From positions 1-33,342 of the forward strand of contig CAJWZG010000005.1 of NCBI GenBank assembly GCA_913049565.1: a stretch of 33,342 bases of DNA, given 5' to 3'. A program made the translations under genes and the position numbers. The notes beneath the pieces are model-generated. The model saw only the letters and a list, made by a program, of their open reading frames with translations, had not been told where the DNA came from and searched no databases. The stretch is from an uncultured Gammaproteobacteria bacterium. Lineage in GTDB: Bacteria > Pseudomonadota > Gammaproteobacteria > Pseudomonadales > Azotimanducaceae_A. Shown one piece after another: positions 7,470 through 14,751 of this stretch; position 1 is the stretch's first letter, and each line of letters opens with the position of its first letter.

Positions 7470-9379
7470 AGATCCCCTGCTCGAGATTCATCATTGGCCG
7501 TGGCTAGGTTGGGTCTTCGGGCGCCTAGTGCTGCATCTACACGAGCACTCTTGGAGGCGTCAAACCACCAAAGCTGCGGCCACCCCGTCCATTTCATAAA
7601 TTCACCGCCCAGAGGGGGATGACCGAAGCGGTCCCAGTGCACTAAGTGACGTCCTCGTGGGTGTCCATCGGGGATGACGTAAAAATTCCAAAACAACACG
7701 CGATCAAGAGCCCTGCCCGCTGCGTTGAGTTGTTCTTCACTTTGCGCACTGGTAACTTGATTTACTAGTTCATCGACCACGGGATTTTCGATGCCGGAGA
7801 AGTTCTGCATGTTCGGTTGTTGGGCAGATGTAGAAGTGAAATGACTGCGAATCCTCGACGGATATGGGAGGTTAAAGGTATAGATCTGCCTTACCAATGC
7901 GTCGTAGTCGTACTGTCTGACTCGATAGGTCATTAGCGTAGATTCTATTTTCTTCAGTGAGGCTCTGATTCCAAGGCGGCGCAAATTATCAACGAAGGGT
8001 ACCAACATTCGTTCTTGATCGCCGCGGTCAACAATAAATTCAATCGCCAATACTTGACCGCTGCGCGCATGCACACGCTGCCCACCTCGTATCAGCCAGC
8101 CGGCGTCTCTCAGTAACGAATCAGCGCGGAGCAAGTTTTCTCGGTTCGAGCTGTGGCTTGGGCTTTCTGGCAGGAGCAAAGGGCTTGTGAACACGCGCTC
8201 AGGTACTTGGTCGCGAAAAGGCGCCAAGATCTCCAACTCAGCGGAGGATGGCAGACCGTGAGCCTGCATGGAGGAGCGAGCGAAATATGAATTATTGCGA
8301 TCTAGCGCATTGTGCCAATAAATGCGGTTTGCCCACTCGAAGTTATAGGCAAGGGTCAACGCCTCTCTTATCCGGATATCTTGAAACGGGGCACGCCTCT
8401 GATTGAGTATGATGGCTTGATGCATCCCATAAGTGTGGCCCATTTGATAGGTATTTTTTTTGAATAAGCCTTGGTGATAGCCGTCGAAATCGTAAGCAGT
8501 GGCGAAGCTGCTTTCTATTTCGTCGCGGTAATAGTCGAAAACGCCCGCACGCAAAGATTGCAGCATGACGCTTTGGTCTAGAAAAAATAAAATTTCAATA
8601 CGATCAAAGTTAAAAAAACCTCGGTTAACGGGCAAATCAGCAGCCCAATAGTCTTTGACTCTTTCGAAGCCTATTTTTTGTCCTTTGCTGATTTGGCCAA
8701 TGCGATAAGGTCCATTTCCTAAGGGAGGATCAAGTGTGGTGGCGGTGAGATCTTTATCACGCCAGTAATGTTGTGCTGCAGGGGTAAAGCCCGTTGTAAG
8801 CAAAACGATCTGCGGGTCTTTCTTAGCGCTGGCGGCGAAATAAAATTTGAAAGAGTAGGGGCCGGTTTTTTCGATACGTTCAATATCACGATGTTGGCTT
8901 TTCCAGCTTGGCGAACCAGCACTTTTCAGAGACTCAAATGTCCAGATAACATCATCGACGGTCACTGGTTTGCCATCATGCCATCGAGCGTTTTTTCTTA
9001 GCGTGTACGCGACCCAATCGTAGTTATCTGCTACCTCTATCGTTTCTGCTAGTCGGCCATAGTAGGAGGCAATCTCGTCATCTGATTGCATCATTAATGG
9101 CTCAAGGACTAGTGAGTCGGCGTACAAAGCAAGCTCTCCCTTGTCTGCGAAAGGGTTTAGGTTGTTGAACGAAAGTACTTCTCCGCCACGCATTAGGCCC
9201 CCTTTGGGTGCGTCGGGATTCACATAATCGAAGTGTTGCATGTCTGCCGCGTATTTAAGCTCACCGAAATAGGCGAAGCCGTGACTGGGTTCACTTGCTG
9301 ACGCCATGAAGGCAGTTGTGAGGCACACACAACACACGACCGCGACCTGCAGAGCGCCTCGTACGGAAGCTGTTAACAT
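7466..9379 (-). CDS. yejA: YejA-like periplasmic oligopeptide-binding protein (SBP family 5)
   Basis: Periplasmic receptor that delivers ligand to YejB/YejE. The 637-residue precursor has a signal peptide with a hydrophobic core (VAVVCCVCLTTAFMASAS) and a likely cut near residue 28. HGFAYFGELKYAADMQHFDYVNPDAPKGG is the characteristic YejA opening (read as consecutive short motifs HGFA, GELKY, PDAPKGG). WTFESL, GNGPYRI and KDYWAADLPVNRG are further family-5 landmarks. The end (HWDRFGHPPLGGEF then WWFDASK) also fits YejA. It starts 53 bases after the aldolase gene and overlaps yejB by four bases. Known Yej systems take up peptides including microcin C; here the neighbouring sugar-acid enzymes suggest a different or conjugated ligand, which is inference. 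Confidence 0.92.
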   Translation of the reverse strand: MLTASVRGALQVAVVCCVCLTTAFMASASEPSHGFAYFGELKYAADMQHFDYVNPDAPKGGLMRGGEVLSFNNLNPFADKGELALYADSLVLEPLMMQSDDEIASYYGRLAETIEVADNYDWVAYTLRKNARWHDGKPVTVDDVIWTFESLKSAGSPSWKSQHRDIERIEKTGPYSFKFYFAASAKKDPQIVLLTTGFTPAAQHYWRDKDLTATTLDPPLGNGPYRIGQISKGQKIGFERVKDYWAADLPVNRGFFNFDRIEILFFLDQSVMLQSLRAGVFDYYRDEIESSFATAYDFDGYHQGLFKKNTYQMGHTYGMHQAIILNQRRAPFQDIRIREALTLAYNFEWANRIYWHNALDRNNSYFARSSMQAHGLPSSAELEILAPFRDQVPERVFTSPLLLPESPSHSSNRENLLRADSLLRDAGWLIRGGQRVHARSGQVLAIEFIVDRGDQERMLVPFVDNLRRLGIRASLKKIESTLMTYRVRQYDYDALVRQIYTFNLPYPSRIRSHFTSTSAQQPNMQNFSGIENPVVDELVNQVTSAQSEEQLNAAGRALDRVLFWNFYVIPDGHPRGRHLVHWDRFGHPPLGGEFMKWTGWPQLWWFDASKSARVDAALGARRPNLATANDESRAGDL

Positions 9380-9432
9380 AAAGGCAATTATAAATTTTGG
9401 ATTTTTTGAGTTAGCTACTGCGTTCTAGGGCT

Positions 9433-10086
9433 CTAAATGAACCGACCGTAACTCACTTTCTTCGCCCGATCGAAAAACTCTTCCCACTGTTCTTCAGTAA
9501 GTAGTTTTGGCTCGCCGAGTTGGCGTGTCAATACGTATTGCCGACACATAATTTCCAGTCGATGAGCGAGACTAACTGCGCTTTTGAGATTTTTGCCGCG
9601 GCAAATCATGCCGTGATTGCCCAGTAAGCACGCTGTTCTGGTTTCTAGCGCCTTTGCTGCGTCGTCGCCCAGTGACTGTGTGCCAAATGTCGAATAGGGC
9701 ACGCAGGGCACATCATTGCCACCAAATGAGCCAACCAAATAGTGAAACCCCGGTAGCGGCATCAACTGTGAGGCTAGCGCCACGCAGTAGTCTGAGTGTG
9801 TGTGAACCACTGCTTCAGCGCTTGGCTTTGAAAGGTACACCGCGGCGTGCATACGCCACTCGGACGAGGGCTTGCGGTCGCCGTCCCATTCCCCATGCAA
9901 TGAGACACGAACGACGCTGTCCGGAGTGATGTTGTCGGCAGAGGCACCGGATGGAGAAATCAGCATACCGTCTTCAAAGCGACAACTCAGGTTGCCCGAT
10001 GACAATTCATTCAGCCCAATCTGCTCAACATATCGGTATTGCTCAGCTAGATGTTCACGTAACTGTTGTTCGGTTTCAGAGGACAT
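9433..10086 (-). CDS. otnC: Class II aldolase/adducin-family protein, OtnC-like 3-oxo-tetronate 4-phosphate decarboxylase
   Basis: Cytoplasmic zinc enzyme of 217 residues. Family landmarks are GNLSCRF followed by LISPSGAS (phosphate-binding region), VVHTHSDYCVALAS (two metal-binding His) and LLGNHGMICRG (third metal His). In the characterised four-carbon acid-sugar pathway OtnC decarboxylates 3-oxo-tetronate 4-phosphate to dihydroxyacetone phosphate. The assignment leans on pairing with the OtnK-like kinase 16 bases upstream; by sequence alone it could be another class II aldolase such as a fuculose-phosphate type. The ATG has AGGTAA upstream. It is followed by the Yej importer genes in the same orientation. 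Confidence 0.83.
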   Translation of the reverse strand: MSSETEQQLREHLAEQYRYVEQIGLNELSSGNLSCRFEDGMLISPSGASADNITPDSVVRVSLHGEWDGDRKPSSEWRMHAAVYLSKPSAEAVVHTHSDYCVALASQLMPLPGFHYLVGSFGGNDVPCVPYSTFGTQSLGDDAAKALETRTACLLGNHGMICRGKNLKSAVSLAHRLEIMCRQYVLTRQLGEPKLLTEEQWEEFFDRAKKVSYGRFI

Positions 10087-10102
10087 AATTTACCTGTTGG
10101 TT

Positions 10103-11395
10103 TTATTCGTTTGCATCTGCTTCGCGCATGCGTTCGAGGGCGGTGAACATAAATTCGTGCCCACCCAAGGCGCCAGCTTTCAGCACAAAGGACATGGGTT
10201 CCGGGCCTGCTTGATGGCAATAGCCACCGCTTAGATTATCAAATGGCGCCACCTTCACTTGAGCTATGCCAAGTGATGCGAAAACTTGGCCCGACGTTTC
10301 GCCACCGGCGACCATAAACTTGCGCGCGCCAAGCCGCTGCAAAATCATAGCTGCTTTACCTAGCAGTTTGTCGGCTAGCTCGGCGGCGCCCTTAACACCC
10401 AGTTCAGTTTGGATGCGTTTGACTTCCTCGACGTCGGCAGAAGTCGCTACTGCAATGGGACCTTCCTCTAACCGAGATTTGGCCCAATTTTTAAGTTCGG
10501 TTTCGAAGTGCTCTGACGTTGCCAGCAAATTAATGCGGTAAACCGGATGAGAGGCTTCGAAGTAATCCAGCTGTGCCCGTGTTGCTTCGGCGCAGCTACC
10601 GGCAATTATAGCCTCGTAACCCGGCGCAGCTGGGAGTAGGTGCGGTGTTTGGCTGGTTTGTGCTGTTTTTGCAGCTGCGGGCGCTTCGTCGCGCCATGCC
10701 CGGGCTAGAAACATAGGCAGGGCGTCTGCACCGGTTGTAAGTGGCCAATCTAGAGTCAATTGGGCAATACTGGCCACATCAGCATTGTCTGCAGCATCGG
10801 TGATGAATAAACCAGTTCCATCGACGACCTGGTTATCGACGTATGTTTGTGCGACTTCTTTTCCAGCGACAAGCGTAGAGTGAGGAATAATGCCCGTCTT
10901 GCCTAGAGTTTGCGCCGCCAGAACTTCCACCAAATTGGAATTCGTCATGGGCGTCACGGGATCGAAGCGTTTGTTGGACTCTCCCAACATAATATTACCT
11001 AGGAACATTCTGCCCTGAAAAATTGTCACACTGTATTCAGGAAACGCGGGGCAAAAAATCGTACGGTCTGTGTTCAGCGCTGACATCAGCCCTTCTGCTA
11101 TGGGGCCAATATTGCCTTCCTCCGTCGAATCGAATGTCGCGCAGTATTTGTAATAAATTCGTTTCGCCCCGGCAGCGACAAGTCCCGACGCAGAGTTGTT
11201 GGCGTCTGTGACGGCGGCAGTTGGCGGGATCAAGCGGATTTTCCTACCAATCACCACGGCTTCGGCGTCGGATTGTAAATTGTCGAGTACTTCGGTCGAC
11301 GTCACTAATGGACAGCGAACCCCCTCACGTTCGAGCAGGCTTGCGACCATCATTCCCCCGGTAAGGTCATCGGCAATGACACCAAGCTCAATCAA
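10103..11395 (-). CDS. otnK: Four-carbon acid sugar kinase family protein, OtnK-like
   Basis: ATP-dependent kinase of the DUF1537/four-carbon acid sugar kinase family, 430 residues. The N-terminus has the substrate-binding IADDLTGG motif (residues 7-14). The C-terminal nucleotide-binding part has VAGGETSGQVFASLG, then VLKAGALGG, corresponding to the usual LKSGNFG. In known pathways it makes 3-oxo-tetronate 4-phosphate for OtnC. The start is TTG at 11395 with a good GGGAGG site seven bases upstream (plus-strand CCTCCC at 11403-11408). It is the first gene of the minus-strand operon. The dehydrogenase (LtnD/DthD type) and isomerase (OtnI) that normally feed the kinase are absent from the window, so the true substrate is open; an apionate-type kinase is an alternative. 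Confidence 0.84.
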   Translation of the reverse strand: MIELGVIADDLTGGMMVASLLEREGVRCPLVTSTEVLDNLQSDAEAVVIGRKIRLIPPTAAVTDANNSASGLVAAGAKRIYYKYCATFDSTEEGNIGPIAEGLMSALNTDRTIFCPAFPEYSVTIFQGRMFLGNIMLGESNKRFDPVTPMTNSNLVEVLAAQTLGKTGIIPHSTLVAGKEVAQTYVDNQVVDGTGLFITDAADNADVASIAQLTLDWPLTTGADALPMFLARAWRDEAPAAAKTAQTSQTPHLLPAAPGYEAIIAGSCAEATRAQLDYFEASHPVYRINLLATSEHFETELKNWAKSRLEEGPIAVATSADVEEVKRIQTELGVKGAAELADKLLGKAAMILQRLGARKFMVAGGETSGQVFASLGIAQVKVAPFDNLSGGYCHQAGPEPMSFVLKAGALGGHEFMFTALERMREADANE

Positions 11396-11583
11396 CGAAC
11401 GACCTCCCTAAAACTCTCATAAAATACGGAACTGCGCGCCCTATTTGCGGCTGAGGGCAGATCGCTAAAAATGCGCGTCGACTTAATCGCGTCTATTTAG
11501 GGCAGCATAGGGAATCTGCTCCTTTAAGTTCAAATCAGACGCGCTACTGGCTTGGAAAGATCACCCAAAATGCATACGGCGAC

Positions 11584-11614
11584 GCGCCGTCTCGCTAAAA
11601 GTATTGAGACGCGC
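11584..11614. repeat. Imperfect inverted repeat with an alternative overlapping hairpin
   Basis: GCGCCGTCTC (11584-11593) can pair with GAGACGCGC (11606-11614), leaving one bulged C. The left arm overlaps a second perfect stem, CGGCG (11577-11581) with CGCCG (11585-11589), so only one of the two can form. It could be a DNA operator or an RNA switch. Confidence 0.45.
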
Positions 11615-11726
11615 AGGTTTCATTGCGGGATTTAAAATTTCATCTAGCGGTTGGCACTAACCGGTCTAGGTGTCGCTTAGTTGTAATAGGCAGGGATGGC
11701 AAAAATTTAGAAAGGTTTTGAACCCC

Positions 11727-11750
11727 CCCCCCATTTTAATGGGGGGTTTT
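11727..11750 (+). terminator. Terminator-like hairpin built on a C10 tract, upstream of the second receptor
   Basis: Six C plus ATT (11727-11735) pair with AAT plus six G (11738-11746), followed by TTTT. The stem is nine base pairs with a two-base loop. No plus-strand gene precedes it, so it may end a leader or small RNA, or stop read-through toward the receptor. The U tract is short. Confidence 0.5.
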
Positions 11751-11766
11751 ATGACTGCGCTGGCTA

Positions 11767-11796
11767 TTGAACCTTAATTTAGCTGGCTTCTTTTAT
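11767..11796 (+). promoter_or_regulatory. Possible sigma-70 promoter for the second receptor
   Basis: TTGAAC (11767-11772) and TTTTAT (11791-11796) with an 18-base spacer match consensus at four of six positions each. It lies downstream of the terminator-like hairpin, which would make the receptor transcript independent of that hairpin. Low certainty. Confidence 0.3.
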
Positions 11797-11843
11797 TTTT
11801 TTTTATTAAATGCTCGCAGGAATAGCAAAAAAAGGGGAAGGAT

Positions 11844-14585
11844 GTGTTGAAGAAATTTAAATCAGGCGGGGTTGTCGTCGGTTTATGCCTAGTTTCTGGG
11901 TGGTCAGCGACCTCAGTATACGCCGAACAAAGCGCTTCAGAAGACTCGGAGCCGTCGTATATCGAGGAGGTCCTCGTATTAGGCGAGCGAGGGGACATGA
12001 ACATACTTGATCGCTCGATGACCGTAACGGGCTTCAACGAAGCGATGATAGACCAATTGGGCATCAACAATAACAACGACCTCGAAATACTCACGCCCGG
12101 ATTGCAAATTGGTCACGAGTCGCCGGATTCCGGACATGGAAACCACATATACCTCCGGGGTATTGGATCTGAAAGACACCAAGAATTTTTCAGCGATACT
12201 GCAGTAGCGACCTATGTTGATGGTATTTATACCGACGAAGTCTACGGTCTTGAGCAGGGTAACTTGTTTGATATCGAGAGAATCGAAGTGGCTAGAGGAC
12301 CACAGGGTACAACGGGCGGTCGTTCGGCGATCGCAGGATCCCTGCACTATTGGTCTAAGCGGCCCTCTGAAGTTTTTGATTCCAAGTTCTTAGCAGAGTA
12401 CACAGATCAATTCTCACAGCGGTACGAAGTGGCGCTGGGTGGTCCCATCGGTGATAGTGGGTTTATGTATCGTGTGCGTGCGGGCAAATGGATGGGCCAG
12501 GGCGCCCAAGAGAACATTGGCCCAGGCGGGAATTATGACGAGCCAGACCAGTTTAGCATCACGCCACAGCTCAGATACAAGAACGAACAATGGGATATAA
12601 ACCTTTCGTGGACTCACACCGAGGATAAGGGAGCTCCACGATCATCTGTTGGTTTGAGTCCGAGAGACACCACTACTCAATGCTTGCAAGATGGCATAGA
12701 TATCAACGGAAACGCAGTTTGCGCGGAGTTAAATCCCTACTACCAAGCTCAGCAGACACCCTCAATTACCGATTGCTCACCGACCCCAAACGACGTCGTG
12801 TGTGATTCATCGAAGCTGCGAAACGTGGTGGATCACAACACCGTGGGCGAGCAGGACAGCGAGCTAGACAACGTTGGTTTCGACGTCGCGTATTCGTTAA
12901 ACGATTCGCTAACCCTGAACTATAAGTTTGGATATCGTGAGTCTATCGACAACGCGAAGACCGACGTGGATAAAACATCAAGAACCATTGGCGGCACTTG
13001 TCCAGATCCAGCTAACCAAAGCCCATTCTGTGCTTTGGATGGTACTGGGCTGCTTCCTCCTAATGGGTTTTACGAGTCGCGGTATGCTCGCTACAACGAG
13101 CAGACCTCTCACGAAGTCACTTTAGTCTCGGATTTCGAAGGCGCATTTAACTTTGTAGCTGGCCTATATCAACGCGATGGGGATGAGCCCTACGACGCGC
13201 GTTTTTTCCGTATGGGACAAGAGGCGATCAATATTGATGGTTTCGAGGCATGTACGGGTGAGGGCGGTCTTTCGGCGGATTTAAAACCTCTGGCGGACAA
13301 CGCGATAACCTCATCTGCAGCGATCAGCGGTCTCTGGTCTTGCCCTGGCACGGCGGCTGATGTTGCCCTGGCAGATCACTCTAATGTTCCGGGCTCTATG
13401 CAGCCAACAACTGGTAACCCTCAGGGACACTATCTGTCGTTTTTTGGCCATACGGCCTTCGCAACCGAGGCGGTCTATTTCAATGCAGATTACACCGTCA
13501 ATGAGGATTGGACAGTGTTCGCCGGGATCCGATACGACGAAGAAACTCGAACTCACGTTCAAAATGATGTTCGGATTGCGCTCGCGGGGACCAACAGCGT
13601 GACTGGAGAATCTTATGGCAGAAACCTTTGGTACTTCCGTAATGCGAGCGTTGAAGGCTACGAGTGGAAGAAGGACGCTGTTTGGGAAGATGTCACATGG
13701 AATATCGGTGCTGAATATAATTTGAACAGCGACCAATTGGCTTATGCACGTATCTCTCAGGGCGCGCGCGCGGGTGGTTTTGCAGGGTTTGGTCAACCGA
13801 TCACTGCTGGAGACTCCTTTGGTTTGTTTGATTCAGAACGGCTGCTGAACTATGAGGTTGGTTTAAAGGGCCTGTTTTTTGATAATAAGCTACAGTTGGA
13901 AACGGCACTCTTTTACATGGATTTTCAAGAGCACTGGGTCAACTCCAGTCGCTTGAGAGATGCAGCTGAACGTAGACCTGGCGAGAGTGTTTTCGAGGGT
14001 GAAATGAACACTATTGAAGGCTCAGAGATTTCTGGTTTTGAAATCGCTGGTGCTTACATGGTGACCGATAAGCTGACTTTAAGAGGATTCTACAACTACT
14101 TAGATTCCTCCGTTGGTGAGTTTACGACCCTTTACTGTTGTGATGAGACTCAGCCTTCTACGGAGGTCGAGTTCACGTTAAACGATGGCACAACTACCAC
14201 CCAGACGATCCGCGAACCGTCAGTTTTCACAGGCAATACCTTGGCATTGATGGCGCGGCATAAGTACTCTTTGACTGCGCTTTACGAGCCTGAAATCCCT
14301 TACGGAAACTTAACGCTGCTGGGCACCTACAGCTACACAGGGGCGCGTCACCCGGATCTATCAAATCTTGCCAGATTTGAGTTGGCGGATTACGCTCGAG
14401 CTGACTTGCGCGCGATATGGGATTCTCCTGCACAGGATTGGACGGTCACCCTCTACGTAAAAAATGTGATGGACGATATTGCAGTGCAGCAGTTTAGACC
14501 GATTGAGACTGGGTCTGGCGCTGATGTAAAAGGTTCTTTGACCGATCCGCGAGAAATCGGCCTGAGCATTCTTTGGCAGATGTAA
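11844..14585 (+). CDS. TonB-dependent outer-membrane receptor, full length
   Basis: Outer-membrane active-transport channel, 913 residues. A GTG start is used, with AAGGGGAAGGA directly upstream; the ATG two bases earlier is out of frame and stops at once. The signal peptide ends near SVYA-EQ (residue 27) and a TonB-box-like IEEVLVLG follows at 40-47. The plug has LRGIG and IEVARGPQGT; the rest is a beta barrel. Cysteine pairs (CLQDGIDINGNAVC, CSPTPNDVVC, CPDPANQSPFC, a CC pair near YCCDE) suggest disulfide-tied extracellular loops. The chain ends ILWQM, without the usual terminal aromatic residue. It is a paralogue of the truncated receptor at the left edge and diverges from the OtnK/Yej operon. 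The ligand is not predictable. Confidence 0.95.
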   Translation: MLKKFKSGGVVVGLCLVSGWSATSVYAEQSASEDSEPSYIEEVLVLGERGDMNILDRSMTVTGFNEAMIDQLGINNNNDLEILTPGLQIGHESPDSGHGNHIYLRGIGSERHQEFFSDTAVATYVDGIYTDEVYGLEQGNLFDIERIEVARGPQGTTGGRSAIAGSLHYWSKRPSEVFDSKFLAEYTDQFSQRYEVALGGPIGDSGFMYRVRAGKWMGQGAQENIGPGGNYDEPDQFSITPQLRYKNEQWDINLSWTHTEDKGAPRSSVGLSPRDTTTQCLQDGIDINGNAVCAELNPYYQAQQTPSITDCSPTPNDVVCDSSKLRNVVDHNTVGEQDSELDNVGFDVAYSLNDSLTLNYKFGYRESIDNAKTDVDKTSRTIGGTCPDPANQSPFCALDGTGLLPPNGFYESRYARYNEQTSHEVTLVSDFEGAFNFVAGLYQRDGDEPYDARFFRMGQEAINIDGFEACTGEGGLSADLKPLADNAITSSAAISGLWSCPGTAADVALADHSNVPGSMQPTTGNPQGHYLSFFGHTAFATEAVYFNADYTVNEDWTVFAGIRYDEETRTHVQNDVRIALAGTNSVTGESYGRNLWYFRNASVEGYEWKKDAVWEDVTWNIGAEYNLNSDQLAYARISQGARAGGFAGFGQPITAGDSFGLFDSERLLNYEVGLKGLFFDNKLQLETALFYMDFQEHWVNSSRLRDAAERRPGESVFEGEMNTIEGSEISGFEIAGAYMVTDKLTLRGFYNYLDSSVGEFTTLYCCDETQPSTEVEFTLNDGTTTTQTIREPSVFTGNTLALMARHKYSLTALYEPEIPYGNLTLLGTYSYTGARHPDLSNLARFELADYARADLRAIWDSPAQDWTVTLYVKNVMDDIAVQQFRPIETGSGADVKGSLTDPREIGLSILWQM

Positions 14586-14625
14586 TTCGTTTGCCCATCG
14601 AGGCTATCGATTTCTGAACGAAGAA

Positions 14626-14659
14626 AGCGGCTGGAGCGAGAGCGACCAGCCGTTTTTTT
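14626..14659 (+). terminator. Rho-independent terminator after the second receptor
   Basis: CGGCTGG (14628-14634) pairs perfectly with CCAGCCG (14646-14652), loop of 11 bases, followed by seven T (14653-14659). It separates the receptor from the dikinase-cyclase genes. Confidence 0.9.
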
Positions 14660-14751
14660 GTCCCAGTTTTTAGCAACTCTAGAGGCAGAAGGATTGTTCA
14701 CCCGCTTCAAGGGCGGGTCACCATTGCGACACCTCTGGCAAGGGAGGTTTA

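Larger units (their letters stand above)
11396..11843. promoter_or_regulatory. Divergent control region between the otnK-yej operon and the second receptor
   Basis: No gene is visible in 448 bases, but there is much structure. The core GACGCG or its complement occurs five times: GCGCGTC 11473-11479, CGCGTCT 11488-11494, AGACGCGC 11537-11544, GACGCGC 11581-11587, AGACGCGC 11607-11614. The nonamer TCGCTAAAA occurs twice (11462-11470, 11592-11600). Two mutually exclusive hairpins are possible near 11577-11614. A C10 tract (11723-11732) forms the left arm of a terminator-like hairpin, and a T9 run lies at 11796-11804. The region plausibly holds operators for both transcription units. Confidence 0.55.

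Noticed and set aside
14698..14720. ACCCGC/GCGGGT hairpin upstream of the dikinase gene
   Set aside because: A short stem with no T run and no alternative partner; could be chance in GC-rich sequence.
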